The notes: generated from the sequence alone by a model not told the origin. A DNA stretch of 64,000 bases from Sphingomonas jeddahensis (GCF_001981525.1 NZ_MPSB01000003.1:62001-126000); one strand, 5' to 3'. Counted from the first letter of the stretch, positions 31,368 through 40,533 are shown. Translations and numbers: made by a program.

Positions 31368-31678
31368 CCGGGTCGATCGGCCTCATCCACTATCTCGTCG
31401 TGGCGGCTTTGCTGTTCACGATGGGCGTGCTGGGTATCTTCCTCAACCGGAAGAACATCATCGTCATCCTGATGGCCATCGAGCTGATCCTGCTCGCCGT
31501 GAACATCAACCTCGTCGCGTTCAGCGCGGCGCTGGGCGATCTCGTCGGCCAGGTTTTCGCGATGTTCGTGCTGACCGTCGCCGCCGGCGAGGCGGCGATC
31601 GGGCTCGCGATCCTCGTCATCTTCTTCCGCGGCCGGGGCTCGATCTCGGTTGACGATCCCAGCCGGATGAAGGGCTGA
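31364..31678 (+). CDS. nuoK: NADH-quinone oxidoreductase subunit K
   Basis: NuoK (ND4L) is a three-span subunit with two buried glutamates in the proton path. The 104-residue product starts at GTG 31364, overlapping the nuoJ stop, and reads [18 protein letters not shown]. Both glutamate helices are present ([19 protein letters not shown] and [15 protein letters not shown]). Length fits the usual 100-105 residues. Confidence 0.95.
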   Translation: MTGSIGLIHYLVVAALLFTMGVLGIFLNRKNIIVILMAIELILLAVNINLVAFSAALGDLVGQVFAMFVLTVAAGEAAIGLAILVIFFRGRGSISVDDPSRMKG

Positions 31679-31685
31679 ACGACCC

Positions 31686-33764
31686 GTGAACTCCATCCTC
31701 TTCATCGTCTTCCTGCCGCTGCTGGCAGCGATCGTCGCGGGCTTCGGCAACAAGTCGATCCCCAGCGGCGTCGCCAAGGGCATCACCACCGGCGCGTTGT
31801 TCGTGTCGTGCCTGCTCTCGTGGCCGATTTTCCTCGGCTTCATGACCGGTGGGCTGTCGGCCAGCGTCACGCCGGTGCTGCACTTCATCACCTCGGGCAC
31901 GTTCGACGCGTCCTGGTCGCTGCGCGTCGACGCGCTGACCAGCGTGATGCTGGTGGTGATCACCAGCGTGTCGGCGCTCGTTCACCTCTATAGCTGGGGC
32001 TATATGAGCGAGGACCCGGATCAGCCGCGGTTCTTCGCCTATCTATCGCTGTTCACCTTCGCGATGCTGATGCTGGTGACGGCCGATAACCTGATCCAGA
32101 TGTTCTTCGGCTGGGAAGGCGTCGGCCTGGCAAGCTACCTGTTGATCGGCTTCTGGTTCAAGAAGCCGAGCGCGCAGGCCGCGGCGATCAAGGCGTTCGT
32201 GGTCAACCGCGTCGGTGACCTGGGCTTCATGCTCGGCATCTTCGGCACCTACCTCGTATTCGACACCGTCTCGATCCCAGCGATCCTGGAGGCTGCGCCC
32301 GGCATGGCCGGCTCGACCATCGGCTTCCTGGGCTATCGCTTCGATACGATGACGGTGCTCTGCCTGCTGCTGTTCGTCGGCGCGATGGGCAAGTCGGCGC
32401 AGCTCGGCCTTCACACCTGGCTCCCGGACGCGATGGAGGGCCCGACCCCGGTGTCGGCGCTGATCCACGCCGCGACGATGGTCACCGCGGGCGTGTTCAT
32501 GGTCTGCCGCCTGTCGCCGATGTTCGAGACCTCGCAGACTGCGCTGATGGTCGTCACCGGCATCGGTGCCGCCACCTGCCTGTTCGCTGCGACGATCGGC
32601 ACGACGCAGACCGACATCAAGCGCGTGATCGCCTATTCGACCTGCTCGCAGCTCGGCTACATGTTCTTCGCCGCCGGCGTCGGCGCCTACGGCGCGGCGA
32701 TGTTCCACCTGTTCACGCACGCCTTCTTCAAGGCGCTGCTGTTCCTTGGTGCCGGCTCGGTGATCCACGCGATGCACCATGAGCAGGACATGCGCTTCTA
32801 CGGCGGTCTGCGTAAGCACATCCCGATCACCTTCTGGGCGATGCTGCTCGGCACGCTGGCGATCACCGGCGTCGGCATCTATGGCGTCGGCGGCTTCGCT
32901 GGCTATCACTCGAAGGACGCGATCCTTGAAGTGGCCTGGGCATCGGGCCGCGGGCAGGGCGCCTTCTGGGTCGGCACCTTCGCGGCGTTGCTGACGAGCT
33001 TCTACTCGTGGCGTCTGATGTTCCTCACCTTCTGGGGCAAGCCGCGCTGGGCCGGGTCGGAGCATATCCAGCACGCCGTCCACGACGCGCACGGCCACGG
33101 CCACCATGACGCGCACGCGCATGGCGACCCGGCGGCGGAGGATGCCGGCCATTCGCCGCATGCGCACGGGCATGATGCGCATGAGGAGCCGACGGGCACC
33201 GCGGGCTACCACCCGCACGAAAGCTCGCTGGTGATGCTGATCCCGCTCATCGTGCTGTCGATCGGTGCGGTCGCAGCCGGCTTCATCTTCCACCATTGGT
33301 TCATCGAACCCGAAGCGGGCGAGACGTTCTGGAAGGGCAGCCTGTTCTTCAACGAACATCTCATGCACGAAATGCATGCCGTGCCGCTGATGGTGAAGCT
33401 TGCCGCGACGATCGTGATGATCATCGGCCTGTTCGGCGCGTGGATGGCGTACATCTACAAGACCGACCTGCCGAAGCGCTTCACCACCACGTTCGATGCG
33501 CTTTACGATTTCATCGCGCACAAATGGTATTTCGACGAGCTGTATCACCTGCTGTTCGTCCGTCCCGCTTTCGCGATCGGGCGTCTGCTCTGGCACAAGG
33601 GCGACGAGGGCACGATCGACCGGTTCGGCCCGAACGGGTCGGCCTGGGTGGTCGCGCTGTCCAGCCGGCTCGCCGGTCGGGTGCAGACGGGTTACGTCTA
33701 TACCTATGCTTTCGTGATGCTGATCGGCCTCACCGCCGCGGCAACCTGGGTGATCGCAGGATGA
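31686..33764 (+). CDS. nuoL: NADH-quinone oxidoreductase subunit L with a His-rich loop
   Basis: NuoL (ND5) is the distal antiporter-like proton pump, with the long lateral helix at its C-terminus. The 692-residue product contains the pump core (FFGWEGVGLASYLLIGFW, KSAQLGLHTWLPDAMEGPTP, HAATMVTAGVFMV, STCSQLGYMFFAAG). Residues about 459-510 form an unusual loop with 16 His in 52 residues (GHGHHDAHAHGD and SPHAHGHDAH). The start is GTG 31686, seven bases after nuoK. The stop overlaps a 17-residue mini-ORF. Confidence 0.96.
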   Translation: MNSILFIVFLPLLAAIVAGFGNKSIPSGVAKGITTGALFVSCLLSWPIFLGFMTGGLSASVTPVLHFITSGTFDASWSLRVDALTSVMLVVITSVSALVHLYSWGYMSEDPDQPRFFAYLSLFTFAMLMLVTADNLIQMFFGWEGVGLASYLLIGFWFKKPSAQAAAIKAFVVNRVGDLGFMLGIFGTYLVFDTVSIPAILEAAPGMAGSTIGFLGYRFDTMTVLCLLLFVGAMGKSAQLGLHTWLPDAMEGPTPVSALIHAATMVTAGVFMVCRLSPMFETSQTALMVVTGIGAATCLFAATIGTTQTDIKRVIAYSTCSQLGYMFFAAGVGAYGAAMFHLFTHAFFKALLFLGAGSVIHAMHHEQDMRFYGGLRKHIPITFWAMLLGTLAITGVGIYGVGGFAGYHSKDAILEVAWASGRGQGAFWVGTFAALLTSFYSWRLMFLTFWGKPRWAGSEHIQHAVHDAHGHGHHDAHAHGDPAAEDAGHSPHAHGHDAHEEPTGTAGYHPHESSLVMLIPLIVLSIGAVAAGFIFHHWFIEPEAGETFWKGSLFFNEHLMHEMHAVPLMVKLAATIVMIIGLFGAWMAYIYKTDLPKRFTTTFDALYDFIAHKWYFDELYHLLFVRPAFAIGRLLWHKGDEGTIDRFGPNGSAWVVALSSRLAGRVQTGYVYTYAFVMLIGLTAAATWVIAG

Positions 33765-33814
33765 GCGCCACCTTCATCTCCATCTGCTCAGGGCGAACGG
33801 ACGTTAAGTCGTGA
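33761..33814 (+). CDS. Seventeen-residue mini-ORF bridging nuoL and nuoM (putative)
   Basis: ATG 33761 overlaps the nuoL stop (ATGA), and the frame encodes MSATFISICSGRTDVKS. Its TGA overlaps the nuoM GTG (33811-33814, GTGA), so it is joined by stop/start overlaps at both ends. Bases 33786-33800 (GCTCAGGGCGAACGG) match the outer end of family A repeats, which suggests the spacer is what remains of a repeat insertion. Real translation is plausible but unproven. Confidence 0.45.
   Translation: MSATFISICSGRTDVKS
33786..33800. repeat. Family A repeat fragment inside the nuo operon
   Basis: GCTCAGGGCGAACGG matches the terminal arm of the family A element (compare GCTCAGCCCGAACGG at 49071-49085). 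It lies within the nuoL-nuoM spacer. Confidence 0.5.
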
Positions 33815-35352
33815 CATCCTTCCCGATCCTTTCGCTGATGCTGGCGATCCCGGCCATCGCCGCGGTTGCTTGCCTCTTCCTGTCCGCGAACAGCGCGCGC
33901 TGGCTCGCGCTCGCCGCGACGCTGGCCGATCTCGCGCTCGGCGTGATCCTGTGGCTCAGCTTCGACGTGGGCGGCGCACAATGGCAGTTCGTTGAATATG
34001 CCCCGCTGTTCGGTCGCTTCTCCTGGGCGCTCGGCATCGACGGCTTCGCGCTGCTGCTGATCGCGCTCAGCGTGTTCCTGATGCCGATCTGCATCGGCGC
34101 GTCGTGGCAGGCGATCGAGAAGCGCGTGCCCGAGTACATGGCGGCCTTCCTGCTGACGGAGGTGCTGATGATCGGCACCTTCGCGGCACAGGACATCTTC
34201 CTGTTCTACATCTTCTTCGAAGCCGGCCTGATCCCGATGTTCCTGATCATCGGCATATGGGGCGGGGCGAACCGCATCTACGCGTCGTACAAGTTCTTCC
34301 TGTACACGCTGCTCGGCTCGCTGCTGATGTTCATCGCGATGCTCTACATGAGCATCACCGCCGACACGACGTCGATCCCGGCGCTGATGAACTACGACTT
34401 CCCGCCTGAGGTTCAGACGTGGCTGTGGCTCGCCTTCTTCGCGTCATTCGCGGTCAAGATGCCGATGTGGCCGGTCCACACCTGGTTGCCCGACGCGCAC
34501 GTCCAAGCGCCGACCGCGGGTTCGGTGATTCTCGCGGGCGTGCTGCTGAAGCTCGGCGGCTATGGCTTCCTTCGCTTCAGCATCCCGATGTTCCCGGAGG
34601 CTTCGGCGCAGCTCGTTTGGCTCGTCTTCGGCCTCAGCGCCGTGGCGGTGATCTACACCAGCCTCGTCGCGCTGGTGCAGTCCGACATGAAGAAGCTGAT
34701 CGCTTATTCGTCGGTCGCGCACATGGCGATCGTCACCATTGGCCTGTTCGCCTTCAACGCGCAGGGCATCGAAGGTGCGATGCTGGTGATGCTCGGCCAC
34801 GGCCTCGTCTCGGGCGCGCTGTTCCTGTGTGTCGGCGTGATCTACGATCGTCTGCACACCCGTGAGATCGCGCGCTACGGCGGCCTCGCCAACAACATGC
34901 CGCGCTATGCGATCCTGTTCCTGCTGTTCACCATGGCCTCGATCGGCCTGCCGGGCACCAGCAACTTCCCGGGCGAACTGCTCGCGCTGATGGGCACCTA
35001 TCAGGTGTCGACCACGATCGCGTTGCTCTGCACGACCAGCATCATCCTGGGCGCAGCGTACATGCTGTACCTGTATCGTCGCGTCGTCTGGGGCGAGATC
35101 AAGTCGGATGAGGTTCGCGCAATGTCCGATCTGTCTGGCCGTGAGTTCTGGCTGCTCGCGCCGATCGCCGCCGTGGTGCTGTGGATGGGCGTCTATCCGG
35201 AGAGCTTCCTGGCGCCGATGCGTGCCGATACGCAGCGCCTGCTCGCTCGTATCGAGCGCGCACAGCCGGCGGGTGACTCGCGCCCGACTCCTGGCACCGG
35301 CATCGTCCCGCCCGCTCACGCTGAAACACCCGCGCACGGGGAGGCGCACTAA
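33811..35352 (+). CDS. nuoM: NADH-quinone oxidoreductase subunit M
   Basis: NuoM (ND4) is an antiporter-like proton pump. The 513-residue product has about 14 spans, the key region FYIFFEAGLIPMFLIIGIWG with the conserved Glu, and KMPMWPVHTWLPDAHVQAPT with the pump Lys. LIAYSSVAHMAIVTIG is a further signature. The C-terminal tail (SRPTPGTGIVPPAHAETPAH) is hydrophilic and variable. The GTG start overlaps the mini-ORF stop. The nuoN ATG follows its TAA with no gap. Confidence 0.96.
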   Translation: MTSFPILSLMLAIPAIAAVACLFLSANSARWLALAATLADLALGVILWLSFDVGGAQWQFVEYAPLFGRFSWALGIDGFALLLIALSVFLMPICIGASWQAIEKRVPEYMAAFLLTEVLMIGTFAAQDIFLFYIFFEAGLIPMFLIIGIWGGANRIYASYKFFLYTLLGSLLMFIAMLYMSITADTTSIPALMNYDFPPEVQTWLWLAFFASFAVKMPMWPVHTWLPDAHVQAPTAGSVILAGVLLKLGGYGFLRFSIPMFPEASAQLVWLVFGLSAVAVIYTSLVALVQSDMKKLIAYSSVAHMAIVTIGLFAFNAQGIEGAMLVMLGHGLVSGALFLCVGVIYDRLHTREIARYGGLANNMPRYAILFLLFTMASIGLPGTSNFPGELLALMGTYQVSTTIALLCTTSIILGAAYMLYLYRRVVWGEIKSDEVRAMSDLSGREFWLLAPIAAVVLWMGVYPESFLAPMRADTQRLLARIERAQPAGDSRPTPGTGIVPPAHAETPAHGEAH

Positions 35353-36813
35353 ATGACCTACGCATCGCAGGTCGCGATGACCCTTCCCGAAATCGTGCTG
35401 GCGCTCGGCGCGCTAGCGCTGATGCTGGTGGCCGCTTGGGGCGGACCGTCGTCCACCCGTGCCGTCTCCTGGACCGCGGTGGCGGTGCTTGGGGGCGCGT
35501 GTCTGGCGCTCATCGGCCCAGCGACGAGCGGCAACACGGCGTTCGACGGCATGTACCGCGCCGACGCCTTCGCCGGTTTCTCCAAGGTGCTGATCTATGT
35601 CGCCGCGGCTGTGGCGATCCTGCTCGCGCCGCGCTTCTTCGAGCGCACCGCTGGCGATGACCTGCGTCCAGAATATCCGGTGCTGATCCTGCTGTCGGCG
35701 ATCGGCATGGGCATCATGGTCTCCACCGGTGACCTGCTGACGCTCTACATCGGCCTCGAACTGCAGAGCCTCGCCGCCTACGTCCTCGCCAGCTTCATGC
35801 GGCAGGACCAGCGCTCGGCCGAAGCGGGGCTGAAGTATTTCGTGCTCGGCGCGCTCGCCAGCGGCATCCTGCTCTATGGCATCAGCCTCGTGTACGGCTT
35901 CACCGGCTCGACGCTGTTTGAGGAAATCGCCGGCGCCTATGCTGCCGCGCCGCTCTCGGGTGACGGCAAGTCGATTGGCCTGATGTTCGGCCTGGTGTTC
36001 GTGTTCGCGGGCATCGCCTTCAAGATCAGCGCCGTGCCGTTCCACATGTGGACGCCCGACGTGTACGAAGGCGCGCCGACCCCGGTCACCGCCTTCTTCG
36101 CGTCGGCGCCCAAGGTCGCCGCGATGGGCCTCGCCGCCCGTATCGCGATCGAGGCGATGGGGCCGGCCGAGGGGCAGTGGCGCCAGATCGTCATCTTCGC
36201 CGCGCTCGCGTCGATCATCTTCGGCGCGGTCGCCGCGATCGGCCAAAGCAACATCAAGCGCCTGCTTGCCTATTCGTCGATCAACAATGTCGGCTTCGCG
36301 CTGATCGGCCTTGCCGCCGGAACGCCCGAGGGCGTTGCTGCGGTGCTGACGTACATGGCGATCTACGTCGTCATGACGCTTGGCTCGTTCCTGGTCGTGC
36401 TGCAGATGCGCGGCACCGATGGCCAGCCGATTGAGACGATTGCCTCGCTTTCCGGCCTGTCGCGCACGCGGCCCGGTCTCGCCGCGGCGCTGGCGATCTT
36501 CATGTTCAGCCTGGCTGGCATCCCGCCGCTGTTCGGTTTCTGGGCGAAGTTCGCGGTGTTTGACGCAGCCGTGCGCGCAGGGCTGTTCCCGCTCGCGGTG
36601 GTCGGCATCGCGGCGAGCACGATCGGCGCTTATTATTACCTGCGCGTCGTCAAGACTATGTACTTCGACGAACCTGCCGCGGCGTTCGGGGAAGGTGACA
36701 AGCTCGAAGGCGGCTTGATCGCGGTGGCGGCAATTGTGGTGTCGCCGCTCGGCTACCTCGCAATCCCGTTGCTGAGCGCGTGGACGATGGCCGCAGCGCA
36801 GGCGCTGTTCTGA
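35353..36813 (+). CDS. nuoN: NADH-quinone oxidoreductase subunit N
   Basis: NuoN (ND2) is the third antiporter-like subunit and ends the complex I gene set. The 486-residue product has the conserved Glu helix TLYIGLELQSLAAYVLASF, FKISAVPFHMWTPDVYEGAP, and RLLAYSSINNVGFALIG. It starts directly after the nuoM stop. The 3' end overlaps the start of birA by 4 or 34 bases depending on which birA start is used. Confidence 0.96.
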   Translation: MTYASQVAMTLPEIVLALGALALMLVAAWGGPSSTRAVSWTAVAVLGGACLALIGPATSGNTAFDGMYRADAFAGFSKVLIYVAAAVAILLAPRFFERTAGDDLRPEYPVLILLSAIGMGIMVSTGDLLTLYIGLELQSLAAYVLASFMRQDQRSAEAGLKYFVLGALASGILLYGISLVYGFTGSTLFEEIAGAYAAAPLSGDGKSIGLMFGLVFVFAGIAFKISAVPFHMWTPDVYEGAPTPVTAFFASAPKVAAMGLAARIAIEAMGPAEGQWRQIVIFAALASIIFGAVAAIGQSNIKRLLAYSSINNVGFALIGLAAGTPEGVAAVLTYMAIYVVMTLGSFLVVLQMRGTDGQPIETIASLSGLSRTRPGLAAALAIFMFSLAGIPPLFGFWAKFAVFDAAVRAGLFPLAVVGIAASTIGAYYYLRVVKTMYFDEPAAAFGEGDKLEGGLIAVAAIVVSPLGYLAIPLLSAWTMAAAQALF

Positions 36814-37514
36814 GCGAGATTCGGACGGTCGCCGAAACCGGCTCGACCAACGCCGACGTCCTCGCGCTGGCGGCTGACGGCGCAGAAGAAGGCCTGTGGC
36901 TTCGCGCCGAGCGCCAGACCGCCGGTCGGGGCCGCCAGGGGCGGGGGTGGAGTTCGCCCACCGGCAACCTCTACGCGAGCACGCTGGTGCGCGTCCGTCC
37001 GGGCGATCCGTCGCCCGCGTCGCTCGCCCTGGTCTGCGCCGTGGCGCTGTCCGAGACGATCGCGGCGCTTGGCTGCCCCGCGGTACAGATCAAATGGCCC
37101 AATGACCTGCTGCTGGATGGCGCCAAGCTGTCGGGCATCCTGCTCGAACGAAGCGGTGATGCAATCGTCGCCGGCTTCGGCGTCAATCTCGCCAGCCACC
37201 CGTCGATCGAGGGCCGTCAAACCGCTAGCCTCGCCGGTCGCCTGTGGATCCACTCCGCCGCCGAACTCTACGAGCATCTCGTCGTGGATTTCGCCCGTTG
37301 GCTGGCGATCTGGCGCGCTGAGGGGCTGGAGCCGGTGGTGGCACGTTGGCAGCAACAGGCGCATCCGCCCGGCACGCCGCTGCTCGCCCGTTTGTCGGAC
37401 GGATCATCGGTGTCCGGCAGCTATGACGGCCTGACGAGCGACGGCGCGTTACGGCTTCGCTTGGCGGATGGCGACACACGTGTCATTCACGCTGGCGACG
37501 TTTTCCTGGTTTAG
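36780..37514 (+). CDS. birA: Biotin-[acetyl-CoA-carboxylase] ligase (catalytic form without HTH)
   Basis: BirA activates biotin as biotinyl-AMP and attaches it to the carboxyl carrier protein. The product (244 residues from GTG 36780) has the ETGSTN motif, the adenylate loop AGRGRQGRGWSSPTGNLYAS, and KWPNDLLLDGAKLSGILLE with the catalytic Lys, then a small C-terminal SH3-like domain. There is no N-terminal helix-turn-helix, so it should not act as a repressor. The start is uncertain: GTG 36780 overlaps nuoN by 34 bases, whereas a CTG at 36810 would give a CTGA overlap and begin nearer the family start. Position after nuoN is typical for alphaproteobacteria. Confidence 0.9.
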   Translation: MDDGRSAGAVLSEIRTVAETGSTNADVLALAADGAEEGLWLRAERQTAGRGRQGRGWSSPTGNLYASTLVRVRPGDPSPASLALVCAVALSETIAALGCPAVQIKWPNDLLLDGAKLSGILLERSGDAIVAGFGVNLASHPSIEGRQTASLAGRLWIHSAAELYEHLVVDFARWLAIWRAEGLEPVVARWQQQAHPPGTPLLARLSDGSSVSGSYDGLTSDGALRLRLADGDTRVIHAGDVFLV

Positions 37515-37526
37515 GGGAGGGGGATC

Positions 37527-38312
37527 ATGCTGCTCGCGATCGACGCCGGGAACACCAACATCGTCTTTGCCCTTGTGGACGGCCGCGAGATCAAGACGCG
37601 CTGGCGCATCGCCACCGATCCCCGCCGCACCGCCGATGAATACGCCGTCTGGCTCAGCCAGCTGCTGACGCTGGAAGGCTATCAACGCAGCGACGTTGAT
37701 GGCGTGATCATCTCCACCGTGGTGCCGCGCGCGCTGCACAATCTAGAAGTTCTTTCTTCCAAATATTTCGGCCACGACGCGCTGATCGCCGGCCGCCCGC
37801 CCGTGGAATGGGGCGTCGCGCTCGACGTCGACGAGCCCCAGAGCCTCGGCGCCGACCGCGCGGTCAACACCATCGCCGCGCACGCGCTGCACCATGGCGA
37901 CCTGATCGTGATCGACTTCGGCACCGCGACGACGCTCGACGTGTCGGATTTCAACGGCGCCTATAAGGGCGGCATCATCGCGCCCGGCATCAACCTGTCG
38001 CTCGACGCGCTGGTCAACGCCGCCGCCAAGCTGCCACGCATCGCGATCGAGGCGCCCAAGGATCATGTCGGCGTGATCGGCCGCAACACCGTCGATCAGA
38101 TGAACATCGGCATCTACTGGGGCTATATCGCGATGATCGAGGGGCTGGTCAGCCGCATGAAGGCGGAGATCGGCCGCCCCGCCAAGGTCGTCGCCACCGG
38201 CGGCCTCGCGACCTTGTTCGAGCAGCATACAATAGTGTTCGACGCGATCGAGCCCGATCTGACGATCCAGGGTCTGGCGCTCATGTGGGAGCGCGCCCAT
38301 ATCGGTGGGTGA
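37527..38312 (+). CDS. coaX: Type III pantothenate kinase
   Basis: CoaX phosphorylates pantothenate, the first step of coenzyme A synthesis, and is insensitive to CoA feedback. The 261-residue product belongs to the ASKHA fold: phosphate-1 motif [32 protein letters not shown], and phosphate-2 motif [13 protein letters not shown] purine-rich ribosome-binding site (GGGGAGGGGG) sits just before the ATG. The birA-coaX pair is conserved in relatives. Confidence 0.95.
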   Translation: MLLAIDAGNTNIVFALVDGREIKTRWRIATDPRRTADEYAVWLSQLLTLEGYQRSDVDGVIISTVVPRALHNLEVLSSKYFGHDALIAGRPPVEWGVALDVDEPQSLGADRAVNTIAAHALHHGDLIVIDFGTATTLDVSDFNGAYKGGIIAPGINLSLDALVNAAAKLPRIAIEAPKDHVGVIGRNTVDQMNIGIYWGYIAMIEGLVSRMKAEIGRPAKVVATGGLATLFEQHTIVFDAIEPDLTIQGLALMWERAHIGG

Positions 38313-38320
38313 GATTTGAT

Positions 38321-38428
38321 CGTCATCCCGGCCTCGCGCCGGGATCCAAGGCGCCGCGAGCGCTTCGCTCCGCTTGAGCCCGCAGCGCTCGAGGAAAGAT
38401 GGGTCCCGGATCAGGTCCGGGATGACGA
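38321..38428. repeat. Family D inverted repeat between coaX and rnj
   Basis: CGTCATCCCGGCCTCGCGCC (38321-38340) faces GGATCAGGTCCGGGATGACG (38408-38427). The centre holds the smaller palindrome GAGCGCTTCGCTC. Confidence 0.8.
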
Positions 38429-38520
38429 AGAGATTGGGGCAGGGGCCTCCCCCAGACAATGAGGCCGTCAGAATAGGGCGCGCCGGCGCCTGCACGCCCG
38501 CACCAGCAGGCGTGACCACC

Positions 38521-38525
38521 AAGGA
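38521..38525 (+). promoter_or_regulatory. Ribosome-binding site deciding the rnj start
   Basis: AAGGA, 8 bases before ATT 38534. No comparable site precedes the ATG at 38591, where the upstream bases are coding-like. Confidence 0.6.
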
Positions 38526-38533
38526 CGACTACC

Positions 38534-40171
38534 ATTTCCAAGAACGACGAACTTCTCTTCTGCGCCCTCGGCGGTTCGGGCGAGATCGGCATGAACGTGA
38601 ACCTCTATGGCAGCCGCGGCCGCTGGGTGATGGTCGATTGCGGCGTCACCTTCGCCGATCACCAATATCCCGGCATCGACCTCGTCCTGCCAGACCTTGC
38701 CTTCATCGAAGAGCGGCTCGACAAGCTCGACGGCATCGTCATCACCCACGGGCATGAGGATCATATCGGCGCGCTGCCGTATCTCGCCGACGAACTCGGC
38801 GTGCCGATCTACGCCACCCCCTTCACCGCCGGCCTGATCCGCCACAAGCTGGAAGAGGAACGGATCGCCGATCGCATCAAGCTGCGCGTGATCCAGCCGG
38901 GCGACGCCTTCAAGGTCGGCCCGTTCGGCTTCGAATTCGTGCCCATGTCGCACTCGATCCCCGAGGCGAATGCGTTGCTGATCGACACGCCGGCCGGCCG
39001 TATCTTCCACACCGGCGACTGGAAGCTGGACGCCGATCCGGTGATCGGCAAGCCCGCGTCTGCGGAACAGCTCACCGCGATCGGTGACAAGGGCGTCGAC
39101 GTGCTGGTGTGCGATTCGACCAACGTCTTTAATGCCGAGGCGTCGGGCTCCGAGAGCACCGTCCGCACCGGCCTGATGGAGACGATCGCCAAGGCGCGCG
39201 GCCGCGTGCTGGTGACCACCTTCGCATCCAACGCTGCGCGCCTCCAGACGCTCGGCGAAGTGGCCGAGGAAACCGGCCGCGCCTTGTGCGTCGCCGGCCG
39301 CTCGCTCGATCGCATCATCAAGGTTGCCAAGGCCTGCGGTTACCTGCGCAACTTCCCCGACACGATCACCCCCGAAGAGGCGATGCGCCTGCCGCGCAAC
39401 GAAGTGCTGATCGTCGCCACCGGCGGGCAGGGCGAGGAGCGCGCCGCGCTCGCCCGCGTTGCTGCCGGATCGCACCCGATCAAGCTCGACTCGGGCGATA
39501 CGGTGATCTTCTCGTCCAAGCAGATCCCCGGCAACGAAGTCGCCATCGGCCGCATCCAGAACGCGCTCGCCGGCAAGGGCGTGAAAATGGTGACCGAGAA
39601 GCAGGCGCACGTCCACGTCTCCGGCCATCCCGGCCAGCCCGAGCTAGCCGCTCTGTACGGCTGGCTGCGGCCCAAGCTGCTGGTGCCCGTCCACGGCGAG
39701 ATGCGCCACCTGATGGAGCACGCCCGCTTCGGCCAGGCGCAAGGCATTCCGAACGCACTGGTGCAGACCGACGGCGATCTGGTGCGGCTGGCACCCGGCA
39801 AGCCCGAGAAGATCGGCCACGCCCAGGTCGGTCGCCTCGTTCTCGACGGTGATGTGATCCTGCCGGCGGACGGCGCGACGATCAACGAACGCCGCCGGCT
39901 CGGCCTTTACGGGCAGATTTCGGTCGCTGTTGCAGTGACGCAGCACGGCCGCCTGGCCGGCGCCCCGCAGGTCCGCCTGCAAGGCATTCCGGTCGAGGAG
40001 GAGCGCCCCGAATTCATTGCCGAGGCAGAGGAAGCTGCCGCAGAGGCCATGCAAGGCGCCCGCCGCGACCGTGACCGGCTGCGCGAAGATATCCGCTTAG
40101 CCGTGCGCCGCTGCGCCACGCGCTGGACGGGCAAGAAGCCGATGGTCGACGTGCTGATCCTGGAGGTCTGA
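38534..40171 (+). CDS. rnj: Ribonuclease J, probable ATT start
   Basis: RNase J is a metallo-beta-lactamase/beta-CASP nuclease with 5'-exo and endonuclease activity in RNA turnover. The zinc motif HGHEDHIG lies in IVITHGHEDHIGALPYLADE, and the beta-CASP part has VHVSGHPGQPE and LVPVHGEMRHLMEHA. The first ATG (38591) would remove the conserved first strand. Continuing upstream in frame gives SKNDELLFCALGGSGEIG, which matches the family N-terminus. The only usable codon there is ATT 38534, preceded at 8 bases by AAGGA (38521-38525), and a stop lies at 38513-38515. With ATT the protein is 545 residues. A sequence error or a true ATT start are both possible. Confidence 0.9.
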   Translation: MSKNDELLFCALGGSGEIGMNVNLYGSRGRWVMVDCGVTFADHQYPGIDLVLPDLAFIEERLDKLDGIVITHGHEDHIGALPYLADELGVPIYATPFTAGLIRHKLEEERIADRIKLRVIQPGDAFKVGPFGFEFVPMSHSIPEANALLIDTPAGRIFHTGDWKLDADPVIGKPASAEQLTAIGDKGVDVLVCDSTNVFNAEASGSESTVRTGLMETIAKARGRVLVTTFASNAARLQTLGEVAEETGRALCVAGRSLDRIIKVAKACGYLRNFPDTITPEEAMRLPRNEVLIVATGGQGEERAALARVAAGSHPIKLDSGDTVIFSSKQIPGNEVAIGRIQNALAGKGVKMVTEKQAHVHVSGHPGQPELAALYGWLRPKLLVPVHGEMRHLMEHARFGQAQGIPNALVQTDGDLVRLAPGKPEKIGHAQVGRLVLDGDVILPADGATINERRRLGLYGQISVAVAVTQHGRLAGAPQVRLQGIPVEEERPEFIAEAEEAAAEAMQGARRDRDRLREDIRLAVRRCATRWTGKKPMVDVLILEV

Positions 40172-40177
40172 CGCGTC

Positions 40178-40441
40178 ATGCAATGGACGTCGGCGCTCGC
40201 GATCTACATCCTGTTCTGGGTGTTTTCAGTCTTTCTGGTTCTGCCGTTCGGCATGAAGACCAGCGAGGAAGCTAACGTCGAACATGTGCGGGGTCAGGCG
40301 GAAAGCGCCCCGCACGAATTTCTGCTCGGCCGGCTGGCGCTGCGCGTCACGATCGTCGCGACGATCCTCTTTGTGTTGTTCTACCTGAACTATACGTTCG
40401 GCTGGATCACGACCGACATGGTGGACCTGACGAAGTATTGA
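40178..40441 (+). CDS. DUF1467 family membrane protein
   Basis: The 87-residue product has two membrane spans (about residues 6-25 and 55-75) and the DUF1467 pattern FWVFSVFLVLPFGMKTSEEA. The family is alphaproteobacterial and of unknown function, commonly located right after RNase J and before proS-lolCDE. Here it follows rnj by six bases, but proS and lolCDE do not follow; the locus changes to a different gene set. Confidence 0.9.
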   Translation: MQWTSALAIYILFWVFSVFLVLPFGMKTSEEANVEHVRGQAESAPHEFLLGRLALRVTIVATILFVLFYLNYTFGWITTDMVDLTKY

Positions 40442-40511
40442 GGGGGTGAGGCGCCGCCCTGGTCCCTGTCTAACGTAACCCGACCACGGCGGGATACGGC
40501 CAGGCCCACTA

Positions 40512-40533
40512 GGTCACGCCGGGCATTTCCCGG
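40512..40533. repeat. Degenerate family D half-element
   Basis: GGTCACGCCGGGCATTTCCC resembles the family D arm GTCATGCCGGGCTGGTCCCG. No clear second arm. The 245-base interval 40442-40686 otherwise holds nothing I can name. Confidence 0.4.

Noticed and set aside
32043..33596. A 517-codon minus-strand frame opposite nuoL
   Set aside because: Antisense shadow of nuoL; its composition (Arg, Glu, Asp, His) is what antisense GC-rich code gives.
38591..38593. ATG as the start of RNase J
   Set aside because: It would delete the conserved first beta strand (ALGGSGEIG), which is clearly encoded upstream in frame.
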